A stretch of DNA of 64,000 bases from Streptomyces wedmorensis. Its GTDB lineage: Bacteria; Actinomycetota; Actinomycetes; Streptomycetales; Streptomycetaceae. Within the stretch, counting starts at the first letter, position 1. Every line of letters begins with the position of its first letter. The DNA lies in contig NZ_JNWK01000001.1 in assembly GCF_000716445.1 (NCBI RefSeq), positions 186,001 through 250,000 on the forward strand, in the 5' to 3' direction. The position numbers and the translations under genes are program-made. The notes beneath the pieces are model-generated. The model ran no database searches and was not told the origin of the DNA. It was given only the letters and a program-made list of their open reading frames with translations. Shown here piece after piece: positions 17,032 through 26,547 of this stretch.

Positions 17032-18402
17032 ATGCTCCGACGACACGCCCGCGCGGCGTGTACCGCGCTGGCCGCCGCCGGAATGGTGCTGGCCGGCCTC
17101 CAGGCCGGCTCCGCCACCGCGGCCCCGCAGGCACCCGACACCGCCCCGGCCCCCGCCGTCGGCACCGCCGCGCAGACGCTCGGCGCGGCCTCCGCCCAGC
17201 CCGAGCTCCTGCTGGCCATGGGACGCGACCTGGGCCTCACCCGGGCGCAGGCCCTCGACCGCCTCGCCAACGAGGCCGAGGCCGGCGCCACCGCCGCCCG
17301 GCTCCGCCAGGACCTCGGCGGGGCGTTCGCCGGGGCGTGGCTGGACGGCGCCGAGGCCGGCACCCTGACCGTCGCCACGACCCGGCCGTCCGACGCGGCC
17401 GCGATACGGGCCACCGGGGCGCGTGCCCTGCTCGTGCCGCACGGCCTGACCGCCCTGGAGCGCGTCAAGGAGACCCTCGACCGGGCCGCCACCGCCGAGG
17501 CCCCCGTCCGCTACGTCGACGTGCGCGCCAACGTCCTGGTCGTCGAGGAGACGAAGGCCGGCGCCGGGGTGCGACTCGTCCGGGCCACCGGCGTCCCCCG
17601 CGAGCTGGTCCGCGTCGTCCGCGCCACCGCCGCGCCGCGCCCGCTGTACGACATCCGGGGCGGCGACGCGTACTACATGGGCGGCGGCGGCCGTTGCTCG
17701 GTGGGCTTCGCGGTCACCCGCGGCACCACCCAGGGCTTCGCCACCGCGGGCCACTGCGGCCGCGCGGGCACCACCACCAGCGGCTTCAACCAGGTCGCGC
17801 AGGGCACCTTCCAGGGCTCGGTCTTCCCCGGCAACGACATGGCCTGGGTCGCGGCCAACTCCAGCTGGACCTCCACGCCGTACGTCAAGGGCTCCGGCGG
17901 CACGAACGTCCAGGTCACCGGCTCGGTGCTGCAGCCCGTCGGCGCCTCCGTGTGCCGCTCCGGCTCCACCACCGGCTGGCACTGCGGAACCGTGCAGCAG
18001 CACAACACCAGCGTCACCTACCCCGAGGGCACCATCACCGGGGTGACCCGGACGACCGTCTGCGCCGAGCCCGGCGACTCCGGCGGCTCGTACATCTCCG
18101 GCAGCCAGGCCCAGGGCGTCACCTCGGGCGGCTCCGGCACCTGCACCACCGGCGGCACCACCTTCTTCCAGCCGCTGAACCCGCTGCTCCAGAACTACGG
18201 CCTGACCCTGAAGACCACGGGCGGCGACCCGGGCCCCGGCCCCGGCGAACCCCAGCCGGGTGGCACCTGGGCCGCGGGCAAGGTGTACGCGGCCGGTGAC
18301 ACCGTCACGTACGGCGGCGCGAGCTACCGCTGCCTCCAGGGCCACCAGGCCCAGACCGGCTGGGAGCCGCCGAACGTCCCCGCCCTGTGGCGGCGCCTGT
18401 GA
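17032..18402 (+). CDS. Secreted streptogrisin C-like serine protease with chitin-binding module
   Basis: The ATG at 17032 (GAGGAGA upstream) gives 456 residues, the usual size of streptogrisin C. There is a Sec signal peptide to about residue 31, then an alpha-lytic-type pro-region (about 55-200). The mature chymotrypsin-fold protease follows (about 205-395) with catalytic His241 (TAGHCG), Asp269 (NDMAW) and Ser350 (GDSGG). Six cysteines match the known disulfides. A Gly/Pro linker leads to a C-terminal CBM5/12 module (WAAGKVYAAGDTVTYGG, WEPPNVPALW). It is exported, self-processed, and probably degrades proteins in chitinous or cell-wall material. Confidence 0.93.
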   Translation: MLRRHARAACTALAAAGMVLAGLQAGSATAAPQAPDTAPAPAVGTAAQTLGAASAQPELLLAMGRDLGLTRAQALDRLANEAEAGATAARLRQDLGGAFAGAWLDGAEAGTLTVATTRPSDAAAIRATGARALLVPHGLTALERVKETLDRAATAEAPVRYVDVRANVLVVEETKAGAGVRLVRATGVPRELVRVVRATAAPRPLYDIRGGDAYYMGGGGRCSVGFAVTRGTTQGFATAGHCGRAGTTTSGFNQVAQGTFQGSVFPGNDMAWVAANSSWTSTPYVKGSGGTNVQVTGSVLQPVGASVCRSGSTTGWHCGTVQQHNTSVTYPEGTITGVTRTTVCAEPGDSGGSYISGSQAQGVTSGGSGTCTTGGTTFFQPLNPLLQNYGLTLKTTGGDPGPGPGEPQPGGTWAAGKVYAAGDTVTYGGASYRCLQGHQAQTGWEPPNVPALWRRL

Positions 18403-18421
18403 CACCGGCCCGGCCGTGACC

Positions 18422-18459
18422 GGGGCGCCGCGGACCCGAGGGGGGAACCGCGGCGCCCC
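18422..18459. terminator. Strong hairpin between protease and glucosidase genes
   Basis: GGGGCGCCGCGG (18422-18433) pairs perfectly with 18448-18459 around a 14-base loop. It sits between two convergent genes and can serve both. Confidence 0.75.
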
Positions 18460-18497
18460 TCCGCCGTACGGAGGCGCGCCGTGCACACCGACGGGTC

Positions 18498-19901
18498 TCA
18501 GGACTCCGCCAGGCCGCCCCGGGCGATGACCTCCGCGTACCAGCGGGCGCTGTCCTTGAGCGTCCGGCGCTGCGTGGCGAAGTCGACGTGGACGATGCCG
18601 AACCGCTTGCTGTAGCCGTACGCCCACTCGAAGTTGTCCAGCAGCGACCACAGGAAGTACCCCCGCACGTCCGCGCCGTCCGCGAGGGCGCGGTGCACCG
18701 CGGCCAGGTGCGCGTGGAGGTACGCCACCCGCTCGGGGTCCTTCACCTGACCCGAGGGATCGGCGTAGTCGTCGTACGCCGCGCCGTTCTCCGTGATCAC
18801 CAGCGGTACGCCGGGCAGCTCGTCCCGCAGCCGGACGAGGAGCTCGTGCAGTCCGTCGGCGTCCACCGGCCAGTCCATGGCGGTGCGCGGCCCCGGCGCC
18901 GGCTCGAACCGGACGTGCCGCTCCGCGCCCGCCCACGGCGACGGAGACTCGGAGGAGCCGGCGGCGACGACGGCGGGGGAGTAGTAGTTGATGCCGAGGG
19001 AGTCGAGCGGCGCGGCGGCCGCCGCGAGGTCGCCGTCCTGGACGAAGGACCAGTCCGTCACCGCCGCCGTGTCACGGACCAGGTCCTCCGGGAGCCGTCC
19101 GTGGAAGACGGGGTCGAGGAAGATCCGGTTGCCCACCGCGTCGATCCGCCGGGCCGCGTCGACGTCCTCCGGGGCCTGCGAACGGGCCCGCACCGCATGC
19201 AGGTTGAGGGTCAACGACACCTCGGCGGAGCCGGGCAGCGCGCCCCGCAGCACACGCGCCGCGAGCCCGTGGGCCAGGTTGAGGTGGTGGGCGGCGCGCA
19301 GCGCGGCGAGGTCGCTGGTGCGGCCCGGCGCGTGCACCCCGTTGCCGTAGCCGAGGAACGCGGCGCACCAGGGCTCGTTCAGCGTCGTCCAGGTCGCCAC
19401 CCGGTCGCCGAGGGCGTCCGCCATGATGTCCGCGTACTCGGCGAAGCGGTACGCGGTCTCCCGGTGCGGCCAGCCGCCGGCGTCCTCCAACTCCTGCGGC
19501 AGGTCCCAGTGGTAGAGCGTCGCCACCGGGCGGATGCCCGCATCGAGGAGCGAGTCGGCGAGGCGACGGTAGAAGTCGAGGCCCTTGCGCACGGCGGGGC
19601 CGCGCCCGGTCGGCTGGACCCGGGGCCAGGCGATCGAGAAGCGGTAGTCGGTCACCCCGAGCCGCCGCATGAGGGCGATGTCCTCGTCGACGCGGTGGTA
19701 GTGGTCGGCGGCGATGTCGCCGGTGTCGCCGTTGCGGACCTTGCCGGGAGTGCGGCTGAAGGTGTCCCAGATGGACGGCGTGCGGCCGTCCTCGGCGGCC
19801 GCGCCCTCGATCTGATAGGCGGCGGTGGCGGTGCCCCAGCGGAAGCCCTCGGGGAATCGGAGGACGGCCGGGGTGTCGGTGCGGGTGTCGAGCGCGGTCA
19901 T
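18498..19901 (-). CDS. GH1 beta-glucosidase
   Basis: The ATG at 19901 gives 467 residues, normal for GH1. [15 protein letters not shown] opens the barrel. The acid/base Glu176 is in TLNEPWC and the nucleophile Glu371 is in VITENGAAY. There is no signal peptide, so it cleaves imported beta-linked di- or oligosaccharides in the cytoplasm. It is the last gene after the binding protein and the two permeases on the same strand, as in cebEFG-bglC loci. The secreted GH81 beta-1,3-glucanase next door suggests laminari-oligosaccharides rather than cellobiose as substrate (inference). Confidence 0.92.
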   Translation of the reverse strand: MTALDTRTDTPAVLRFPEGFRWGTATAAYQIEGAAAEDGRTPSIWDTFSRTPGKVRNGDTGDIAADHYHRVDEDIALMRRLGVTDYRFSIAWPRVQPTGRGPAVRKGLDFYRRLADSLLDAGIRPVATLYHWDLPQELEDAGGWPHRETAYRFAEYADIMADALGDRVATWTTLNEPWCAAFLGYGNGVHAPGRTSDLAALRAAHHLNLAHGLAARVLRGALPGSAEVSLTLNLHAVRARSQAPEDVDAARRIDAVGNRIFLDPVFHGRLPEDLVRDTAAVTDWSFVQDGDLAAAAAPLDSLGINYYSPAVVAAGSSESPSPWAGAERHVRFEPAPGPRTAMDWPVDADGLHELLVRLRDELPGVPLVITENGAAYDDYADPSGQVKDPERVAYLHAHLAAVHRALADGADVRGYFLWSLLDNFEWAYGYSKRFGIVHVDFATQRRTLKDSARWYAEVIARGGLAES

Positions 19902-19933
19902 GGGACGGGAACTCCCTTGGGTCGAGACGTCTT

Positions 19934-19967
19934 GGGGGAGGGGAGGGAAGGGGGTGGGACAGGGGGG
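19934..19967 (+). other. G-run tract with quadruplex potential
   Basis: In the 131-base spacer between the permease stop and the glucosidase start, the plus strand has six G-runs of 3-6 bases separated by 1-3 bases, ending near 19967, and stays purine-rich to about 20030. The transcribed RNA of the leftward genes would be the C-rich strand. Confidence 0.55.
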
Positions 19968-20032
19968 CCGGCGAGAGGGGCGGCGAGGAGCCGAGAGGCG
20001 GCCGGCAGGGGGAAGGCGGGGCCGGCGGCGGG

Positions 20033-20971
20033 TCAGCCCTTGACCGCGCCCTGCATGATGCCGCCGACGATCTGGCGGCCGAGCAGACCGAAGACCAGCA
20101 GCACCGGCAGGGTGCCGAGCAGCGTGCCCGCCATGATCACGGACTGGTCGTGGACGTAGCCGCCGCCGAGCTGGCGGAGCGCGACCTGGACGGTGGGCTC
20201 GGAGGAGGTCAGCGCGACGACCGGCCAGAAGAAGTCGTTCCACGCCGCCATGAAGGTCAGCAGGCCGAGCACCGCCATGCCGGGCCGGGCCACCGGCACC
20301 ACGATCGACCAGAAGATCCTGGCCGTGGACGCGCCGTCGACCCGGGCCGCCTCGATCAGCTCGTCCGGCAGCGACTGCACCAGGTACTGCCGCATGAAGA
20401 ACACTCCGAACGCGGACACCAGACCCGGCAGGATCACCGCCTGGAGCTGGTTCACCCACCCCAGTTCGGCGATCAGCATGAACAGCGGGATGACGCCCAG
20501 CTGCGGCGGGATCATCATCGTGCCCACCGTGACCGCGAGCAGCGCGCCCCGCCCGCGGAAGCGCAGCTTGGCGAAGGCGAATCCGGCCAGCGTGCAGCAC
20601 AGCACGGTGCCGAGGGTGATCGAGCCCGACACGATGAGCGAGTTCAGCAGCGCCTTGCCGATGTCCGCCTCTTCGAGGACCGCCTCGAAGTTCCGCATCA
20701 GGTTAGGGCCCGGCAGCAGGGCCGGCGGCACCTGGGCCAGGTCGGCGTTGGAGCGGCTGGCGGCCACGATCGTCCAGTAGAAGGGGAACGCGGACACCAG
20801 CACGGCGAGGATCAGGATCGTGTACGCGACCGGGCCGGCGTGCAGGGTCCGCCCCGCCCGCGAGGCCCCCCGGCGCGGCCGGCCGGTGCGACGGGCGGCC
20901 GGGTCACCGGCCGGCGGGGTGGCGGGGGCGGCCGGCGCCGAGGCCGCCGCGGGGGCGATCGGCGCGGTCAT
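20033..20971 (-). CDS. Carbohydrate ABC transporter permease (MalG type)
   Basis: This 312-residue protein has six predicted membrane helices ([30 protein letters not shown] and others). The EAA loop near residue 200 ([17 protein letters not shown]) contacts the ATPase. A Pro/Ala-rich N-terminal tail of about 45 residues precedes helix 1. The start overlaps the stop of the upstream permease by 4 bases. No ATPase gene is in this operon, so a shared MsiK-type ATPase encoded elsewhere is expected, as for other Streptomyces sugar importers. Confidence 0.92.
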   Translation of the reverse strand: MTAPIAPAAASAPAAPATPPAGDPAARRTGRPRRGASRAGRTLHAGPVAYTILILAVLVSAFPFYWTIVAASRSNADLAQVPPALLPGPNLMRNFEAVLEEADIGKALLNSLIVSGSITLGTVLCCTLAGFAFAKLRFRGRGALLAVTVGTMMIPPQLGVIPLFMLIAELGWVNQLQAVILPGLVSAFGVFFMRQYLVQSLPDELIEAARVDGASTARIFWSIVVPVARPGMAVLGLLTFMAAWNDFFWPVVALTSSEPTVQVALRQLGGGYVHDQSVIMAGTLLGTLPVLLVFGLLGRQIVGGIMQGAVKG

Positions 20972-21936
20972 CGGCCGGCCTCCTTGCGGGAACGGCGGCG
21001 CGCGATCAGGGCGTTGACCCCGACGAGCACCACGATGAGCAGGAACATCACCCAGGCGATGGCCGCGGCCCGGCCCAGGTGGAAGAAGCCCCAGCCCTGC
21101 TCGTACATGTAGAGCCCGAGCGTCTGGTACTGGTGCGAGATGCCGCCCGATATCTGGCCTTCGAGCAGCAGCGGCTCACCGAACAGCTGGGTCGCGCCGA
21201 TCGTGGAGACGACCACGGTGAACACGATCGTGGGCCGCAGACCGGGCAGGGTGACGTGGAAGAACTGCCGCCACCGCGAGGCCCCGTCCATGGCGGCGGC
21301 CTCGTACAGCTCGTTCGGGATGGACTGCATGCCCGCCAGGTAGATCAGGGCGTTGTAGCCCGTCCACCGCCAGATGACGATGCTCGACACCGCGATCTGC
21401 GAGGCGACCGTGTCGTTCTGCCAGTCCACGGGGTCGATGCCGACCACGCCCAGGACGTAGTTGACGAGCCCGAAGTCGCTCCCGAAGAGCTGGGCGAAGA
21501 CGAGGGTGGCGGCGGCGACCGAGGTCGCGTACGGCAGCAGGATCGCGGTGCGCAGGAAAGTGCGGCCGCGCAGCCGGTAGTTGAGCAGGTGCGCAAGCCC
21601 GAGCGCCATCACCAGCTGCGGCACGGTCGAGAGCACGCCGATGGTGAAGGTGTTGCGCAGCGCGAGCCAGAAGTACTCGTCGCCGAGGAGGGCGGTGTAG
21701 TTGCCGAAGCCCCGCCACTGCATGTCGCCGGGCGTCTGGAGCTCCACCCGGTACAGCGACACGTACGCCGTGTAGACCAGCGGGAACAGGCCGAACGCGG
21801 CGAACAGGGTGAAGAACGGGGCCAGATAGGCGTACGGCGAGAACGTCCGCCAGGCCCGCCGGGGGGCGGAACCCCGCCGCCGGGGCGGGGCGGTCCGGCC
21901 GGGCGGTGCCGGCGCCTGGGATGCGGTGAGGGTCAC
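20968..21936 (-). CDS. Carbohydrate ABC transporter permease (MalF type)
   Basis: The GTG at 21936 gives 322 residues with about six membrane segments (YLAPFFTLFAAFGLFPLVYTAY at the start, AWVMFLLIVVLVGVNALIA at the end). The EAA loop is NELYEAAAMDGASRWRQFF. The Shine-Dalgarno is weak (GAAGGG). It pairs with the downstream MalG-type permease and the upstream binding lipoprotein. A hairpin between the lipoprotein gene and this one probably lowers permease expression. Confidence 0.92.
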   Translation of the reverse strand: MTLTASQAPAPPGRTAPPRRRGSAPRRAWRTFSPYAYLAPFFTLFAAFGLFPLVYTAYVSLYRVELQTPGDMQWRGFGNYTALLGDEYFWLALRNTFTIGVLSTVPQLVMALGLAHLLNYRLRGRTFLRTAILLPYATSVAAATLVFAQLFGSDFGLVNYVLGVVGIDPVDWQNDTVASQIAVSSIVIWRWTGYNALIYLAGMQSIPNELYEAAAMDGASRWRQFFHVTLPGLRPTIVFTVVVSTIGATQLFGEPLLLEGQISGGISHQYQTLGLYMYEQGWGFFHLGRAAAIAWVMFLLIVVLVGVNALIARRRSRKEAGR

Positions 21937-21985
21937 GGTGCGGCCCTTCGGTGAGTGGTCGGTGCGGTGCGGTGCGGGGCGGGGC

Positions 21986-22004
21986 GGGGGTGCCGGGCAC
22001 CCCC
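21986..22004 (-). terminator. Attenuating hairpin between binding-protein and permease genes
   Basis: GGGGGTGC and GCACCCCC form an 8-bp stem with a CGG loop. The surrounding spacer (21937-22061) also holds short direct repeats (GGTGC, and GGTGCGGGTCGGCCGA twice). Such hairpins allow more binding protein than permease. Confidence 0.55.
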
Positions 22005-22061
22005 GGTGAGGCGGTCGGCGGTGCGGGTCGGCCGAGGGTGCGGGTCGGCCGACCGGACGGG

Positions 22062-23366
22062 TCAGCCGATGGTGTTGGCGACGCCCTTCTTCGCGTTCGA
22101 CCAGGCCTTCTCGGGCGAGGTGCCCTTGCGCTCGACCTCGCTGAGGGCGTTGGTGATCTGCTGGGCGATGTTCTGGTCGTGCACGCCGAGGACCTGGACC
22201 GGGGCCGCCTTCGCCGCGTCGCCGAAGATCTTCCCGATCGGGGCGTCGGAGAAGAAGGGGTCCTTCGCGCCGGCGACCTTCTCGATGGCGCCGGTGGCGG
22301 AGGGGAAGTTGCCCTGCTTCTCGAAGAGCCGGGTCTGCTGCTCGGGGGCGGTGAGCCACTTGATCAGCTCGTACGCCTCCTTCTTGTGCGCGGCGGCCTT
22401 CGGCACGGCCAGGTAGGAACCGCCCCAGTTGCCGGCGCCGCCGGGGAGCGGGGCGACGTCCCACTTGCCCTTGCCGGACTCACCGGCCTGGCCCTTGATG
22501 TAGCCGAGCATCCAGGCGGGGCAGGGGATGGTGGCGAAGGAACCGGCGGCGAAGGCCTGGTTCCACGCCGGGGACCACTGGTCGAGCTTGGCGCTCAGTC
22601 CGTCCTTGGCGGCCTCGACGGAGTGCTCCCAGGCGGTGCGGAGGGCGGGGTTTTCTTCCCAGATCAGCTTTCCGGAGGCGTCGTAGTAGCGCTCCTTCTC
22701 CTGCCCGATCATGATCGAGTAGAGGCTGCCGACGCTGTCGAGCCACGCGCTCTTGCCGGTCGCCTTCGCCTTGTACTGCTTGCCGAGCTCCAGGTAGCCG
22801 TCCCAGGTGGCCCACTTCTTCGCCAGTTCGTCACGGTCGGTGGGCAGTCCCGCCTGCTTGAACAGGTCCGTGCGGTAGCACATCGCCTCGGGGCCGACGT
22901 CCGTGCCGAGGCCGAGGACCTCGCCGCCCTTGCCGGTGGCGGCGGCCCACTTGGCGGGGGCGAACTGGTCCTTCAGGGCGTCCGCGCCGTACTTCCGGAG
23001 GTCGGTGAAGCGGTCGGCCTGCTGCTGGGTGACGGAGGCGATCCGGCCCACCTCGATGCCCTGGACGTCGGCGAGGCCGCCGCCGCCGGCGAGCCGGGTC
23101 TGGAGGGACTTCCAGTAGTCGGCCTCGTCCTCGGTGTCCGTCTGCTTGATCGTGACGCCGGGGTGGAGCTTCTCGTACTCGGCGTAGAGGCCGGCCTCCT
23201 TGTATCCGAACGAGCCGAACAGGTCCACGGTGATCGTGACCTTGCCGCCCGCGCCGTCCGAGGACGTGTCGTCCGTCGAACCTCCGCAGGCGGCGAGGAG
23301 TGCGCCGGTGAGCGCGACCGCGCCCAGGCGGACGGCGGCTCTCTTGACGGCTCGGGCGATGGGCAT
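22062..23366 (-). CDS. Sugar ABC transporter substrate-binding lipoprotein
   Basis: This 434-residue protein starts with a lipoprotein signal (lipobox LLAAC at about residues 23-27). It has a family-1 solute-binding fold (VTITVDLFGSFGYKEAGLYAEYEKLHPGV at the start, LIKWLTAPEQQTRLFEKQGNFPS near the end). It captures an oligosaccharide outside the membrane for the two permeases downstream. A LacI-type palindrome lies 37 bases upstream of its start. Divergent from the GH81 gene; the context points to beta-glucan oligomers. Confidence 0.92.
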   Translation of the reverse strand: MPIARAVKRAAVRLGAVALTGALLAACGGSTDDTSSDGAGGKVTITVDLFGSFGYKEAGLYAEYEKLHPGVTIKQTDTEDEADYWKSLQTRLAGGGGLADVQGIEVGRIASVTQQQADRFTDLRKYGADALKDQFAPAKWAAATGKGGEVLGLGTDVGPEAMCYRTDLFKQAGLPTDRDELAKKWATWDGYLELGKQYKAKATGKSAWLDSVGSLYSIMIGQEKERYYDASGKLIWEENPALRTAWEHSVEAAKDGLSAKLDQWSPAWNQAFAAGSFATIPCPAWMLGYIKGQAGESGKGKWDVAPLPGGAGNWGGSYLAVPKAAAHKKEAYELIKWLTAPEQQTRLFEKQGNFPSATGAIEKVAGAKDPFFSDAPIGKIFGDAAKAAPVQVLGVHDQNIAQQITNALSEVERKGTSPEKAWSNAKKGVANTIG

Positions 23367-23402
23367 GGGAAGCCTCCCTTGGTTCCGGACGAGCGAGAGC
23401 GG

Positions 23403-23418
23403 TTGAGAGCGCTCTCAA
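23403..23418. promoter_or_regulatory. LacI-type operator upstream of the transporter operon
   Basis: TTGAGAGCGCTCTCAA is a perfect 16-bp palindrome with a central CG, the form bound by LacI-family repressors. It is close to the CebR/CelR box (TGGGAGCGCTCCCA) but with A/T at the third position. It lies 37 bases before the lipoprotein ATG. Confidence 0.8.
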
Positions 23419-23555
23419 GCTTGCGGAGGGAGCGTGCCCGCGGAGCGGCTCATCCGTCAAGGCTCGAAGGCGTAACGGACGAGACACGGCCTCAACTCCG
23501 CGCTGTGTTCAATCTCTTGACACAGCTGTTTCGAGGGTTTTACGTTTCCGGCGAT

Positions 23556-23571
23556 CTGAGAGCGCTCTCAG
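23556..23571. promoter_or_regulatory. LacI-type operator upstream of the GH81 gene
   Basis: CTGAGAGCGCTCTCAG is a perfect 16-bp palindrome with the same 14-bp core as the copy at 23403. It lies about 110 bases before the glucanase ATG. The rest of the 315-base divergent spacer holds a short 12-bp direct repeat (CCACTCGCTCAG) at about 23582-23610. Confidence 0.8.
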
Positions 23572-23681
23572 TCATGGCTCGGCCACTCGCTCAGCCACTC
23601 GCTCAGCCACACGTTCCGCCCCTCGTCCATCCCCTCGCTCCACGCGACTCCGCGACTCCGCGACGACATGAGGTGCCGTTC

Positions 23682-26453
23682 ATGCCAGCCCCCCGCACAC
23701 GGCCGGCCGCAGCGCTGGTCCTGGTCTCCGCCCTCGCCGCCCTGGGCCTGGGCCCAGCCGCCGCCCCGGCGGCCGCGGCCACCGTTCCCACGGGCGCCGG
23801 AAGCTACTCCGACACCCGCCCCGCCGGAACCTCCGGCCCCACCACCAACACCGGCGCACCGGTCACCCCCAAGGTCACCCCCGCCGCCCAGGGCAAGCCG
23901 GTCCCCACCAACGACTGGTGGTCCTCCCTCGCCTTCCAGCGCTACGGCGACAACCCGTACTCCACCCCGATGTACGGCCACCCGCTCACCTACCAGGCCG
24001 TCGCAGGGGGCCTGGAGATCGGCTACCCGACCAGCCCCGCCGTCGTCGGCGACGGGCGCCAGTACGAGTACGCGCACAAACGCGACCTCACGCTGGGCCT
24101 CACCGGCCTCAACTCGCCGGACACCAAGGCCGACGCCTGGTCCGACTGGACCGTCACCCCCTACTGGTCCGACGGCTCCCGCACCCTGCGCACCACCATC
24201 GGCCACGGCCTGCCCTTCGTGTACGCCAAGGGCAGCGGCGGCGACGCCCGCGTCACCACCGCCGAGACGCCCGCCGTCTTCGCCGACCAGGGCAACGTCC
24301 TCGGCATCACCGTGGCGGGCCACCACTACGCCCTCTTCGCTCCCAGCGGCACCGACTGGAACGTCTCCGGCACGACCGTCACCGCCGGGCTCGGCGGCAA
24401 GGACTACTTCTCCGTCGCCGTCCTGCCCTCCACCGACGCCCTCGCGACCTACCGGAAGTACGCCTACAGCTTCGTCACCGGATCCACCGTGAACTGGAGC
24501 TACGACGCGGGCACCGTCCGCGCCACCTACGGCCTCACCACCGAGGCCAAGGAGGGCACCGAGCGAGGCACCCTCCAGGCCCTCTACCGCCACCAGTGGC
24601 TGCACACCACCGACCCGCTCACCCCGTACACCTACGTCTCGCCCCGCGGGACCATGAAGGTCCGCGAGTCCGCCTCCTTCACCACCTCCCAGCGCGCCGC
24701 CGCCACCCTGCCCGCCCTCCCCGGCGGCACGGGCGCGGACACCGCCCGGCTGCGCGGCTACCTGAACGAGGTGGCGAACTCCTCCGACCCGTTCTCCGGA
24801 GCCGTCGACACCTACTGGACCGGCAAGGCGCTCGGAAAGCTCGCCCAGCTCGTCCCGCTCGCCGACCAGATCGGCGAGGGCGCGATCCGCGACAAGCTCC
24901 TCGGCCTGATGAAGGGCCGCCTCCAGGACTGGTTCACGGCCGGCGGCGCCAACGAGTTCTCGTACGACCAGGTGTGGAAGACGCTCACCGGCTACCCCGC
25001 CTCCTACGGCAGCGACACCGAACTCAACGACCACCACTTCCACTACGGCTACTACGTGTACGCCGCCGCGATCGTCGCCCAGTACGACCCCGCCTGGGCC
25101 GCCGACTCCGCCTGGGGCGCCATGGTGAAGACCCTGGTCCGCGACACCGCCAACCCCAGCCGCACCGACGGCGCCTTCCCCTTCCTGCGCGGCTTCGACG
25201 TCTACGCCGGGCACAGCTGGGCCAGCGGCCACCAGGGCTTCGCCGCCGGCAACAACCAGGAGTCCTCCTCCGAGTCGACCAACCTCAGCGCCGCCCTCGT
25301 CCTGTGGGGCTCGGCCACCGGCGACACCGCACTGCGCGACCTCGGCACGTACCTGCTCACCACCGAGGGCGAGGCCATCGCCCAGTACTGGTTCGACGCC
25401 GACCAGCAGGTCTTCCCCGCCGCCTTCCAGCACGACACCGTCGGCATGGTCTGGGGCAGCGGCGCCGCCTACTCCACCTGGTGGACCGCCAACCCCGAGG
25501 AGATCCACGGCATCAACGTCCTCCCGGTGACCGGCGGTTCACTGCACCTCGGCGCACGCAAGGACGCCGTCCGGCGCAACATCGCCGAAATGGAACGGGA
25601 GAACGGCGGCCCCGCCGTCGAATGGCGCGACATCCTCTGGGAGTTCCAGTCCTTCGCCGACCCCGCCGCCGCCAAGGCCAAGTGGGACGCGGGGAACGCC
25701 GGGTACGCCCCGGAGGCGGGCGAGTCCAAGGCCCACACCTACCACTGGCTCACCGCCCTCGACACCCTCGGAGCCCCCGACGCCACCGTCACCGGCTCCC
25801 TGCCCACCTCCGCCGTCTTCCTCAAGGGCACCACCCGCACCTACGTCGCCCACAACCACGGCACGACCGCCCGCACGGTGACCTTCTCCGACGGCAAGTC
25901 CCTGACCGTTCCCGCCCGGTCGACCGCCACCGGCAGCGGAACGGGCGGCACCGACCCCGACCCGGAGCCGTCCACCGGCAACACCTTCCAGCTCCGCACC
26001 GGCGGCACCCTCACCACGGCCACCGGCGCCACCGCGGGCAGCGACACCATCGCCTCCGCCGGCGGCGCCAACCACGACGGCACCCCGAACCGGCCGCTCG
26101 TCTACGAGGTCAGGGGCGTCAACGGCACCCTCAGGACCGGCGGCGCCACCGCCTTCCGCCTCCAGGTGGACGCGGGCACGGCCGTCGGCCTCGGCCAGCA
26201 GGCCAGGATCAGCTACGACCTCACCGGCGACGGCACCTTCGACCGGACGGAGACGTACCACTACTTCGCGACCGACCCGGTCACCGGCTGGGAGGAGTAC
26301 GCCCAGGCCCGCGGCCTGAAGTCCGCCACCGGCACGCTCGGCGACCTGCGCGGCGGCACGGTCCGCCTGGAGGTCTGGAGCGCCATCGGCAACGGCGACT
26401 CCCGGCTCCAGACCGGCACGGACCGCTCCGTGCTCGTCATCCCGTACGACTGA
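23682..26453 (+). CDS. Secreted GH81 endo-beta-1,3-glucanase
   Basis: The ATG at 23682 (GAGGTG upstream) gives 923 residues with a Sec signal peptide (TRPAAALVLVSALAALGLG). The GH81 domain spans about 60-760. It contains NDWWSSLAFQRYGDNPYSTP, the conserved DTELNDHHFHYGYY with Asp450, and GNNQESSSES with Glu527 and Glu531, matching the known GH81 catalytic acids by spacing. A Pro-rich linker near 765 leads to a C-terminal beta-sandwich of about 155 residues, probably a glucan-binding module. It cleaves laminarin or fungal 1,3-glucan outside the cell. The operator at 23556 places it in the LacI regulon with the transporter. Confidence 0.92.
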   Translation: MPAPRTRPAAALVLVSALAALGLGPAAAPAAAATVPTGAGSYSDTRPAGTSGPTTNTGAPVTPKVTPAAQGKPVPTNDWWSSLAFQRYGDNPYSTPMYGHPLTYQAVAGGLEIGYPTSPAVVGDGRQYEYAHKRDLTLGLTGLNSPDTKADAWSDWTVTPYWSDGSRTLRTTIGHGLPFVYAKGSGGDARVTTAETPAVFADQGNVLGITVAGHHYALFAPSGTDWNVSGTTVTAGLGGKDYFSVAVLPSTDALATYRKYAYSFVTGSTVNWSYDAGTVRATYGLTTEAKEGTERGTLQALYRHQWLHTTDPLTPYTYVSPRGTMKVRESASFTTSQRAAATLPALPGGTGADTARLRGYLNEVANSSDPFSGAVDTYWTGKALGKLAQLVPLADQIGEGAIRDKLLGLMKGRLQDWFTAGGANEFSYDQVWKTLTGYPASYGSDTELNDHHFHYGYYVYAAAIVAQYDPAWAADSAWGAMVKTLVRDTANPSRTDGAFPFLRGFDVYAGHSWASGHQGFAAGNNQESSSESTNLSAALVLWGSATGDTALRDLGTYLLTTEGEAIAQYWFDADQQVFPAAFQHDTVGMVWGSGAAYSTWWTANPEEIHGINVLPVTGGSLHLGARKDAVRRNIAEMERENGGPAVEWRDILWEFQSFADPAAAKAKWDAGNAGYAPEAGESKAHTYHWLTALDTLGAPDATVTGSLPTSAVFLKGTTRTYVAHNHGTTARTVTFSDGKSLTVPARSTATGSGTGGTDPDPEPSTGNTFQLRTGGTLTTATGATAGSDTIASAGGANHDGTPNRPLVYEVRGVNGTLRTGGATAFRLQVDAGTAVGLGQQARISYDLTGDGTFDRTETYHYFATDPVTGWEEYAQARGLKSATGTLGDLRGGTVRLEVWSAIGNGDSRLQTGTDRSVLVIPYD

Positions 26454-26473
26454 CCGGGGCGTCTCGTGAGACG

Positions 26474-26506
26474 GCGGCGGGTCCGGGGAATCCCCGTGCC
26501 CGCCGC
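26474..26506. terminator. Hairpin between convergent GH81 and LacI genes
   Basis: GCGGCGGG (26474-26481) pairs with CCCGCCGC (26499-26506), enclosing a second stem CGGGG/CCCCG with an AAT loop. Confidence 0.65.
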
Positions 26507-26547
26507 TTCCCGTGCCCGCCGCCTCTCGTGCGGGCTTCCCTCCCGCC

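Noticed and set aside
17032..18402. Protease as a bacteriocin or toxin-processing enzyme
   Set aside because: Length, pro-region, triad and chitin-binding tail match ordinary streptogrisin C-type secreted proteases, and no peptide gene adjoins.
20033..23366. Missing ATPase in the glucan transporter as a sign of gene loss
   Set aside because: Streptomyces CUT1 sugar importers normally share the distant MsiK ATPase, so the absence is expected.
24000..26261. Minus-strand open frames over the GH81 gene
   Set aside because: Low-complexity Gly/Ala/Val translations without motifs; the plus strand holds the catalytic GH81 residues.
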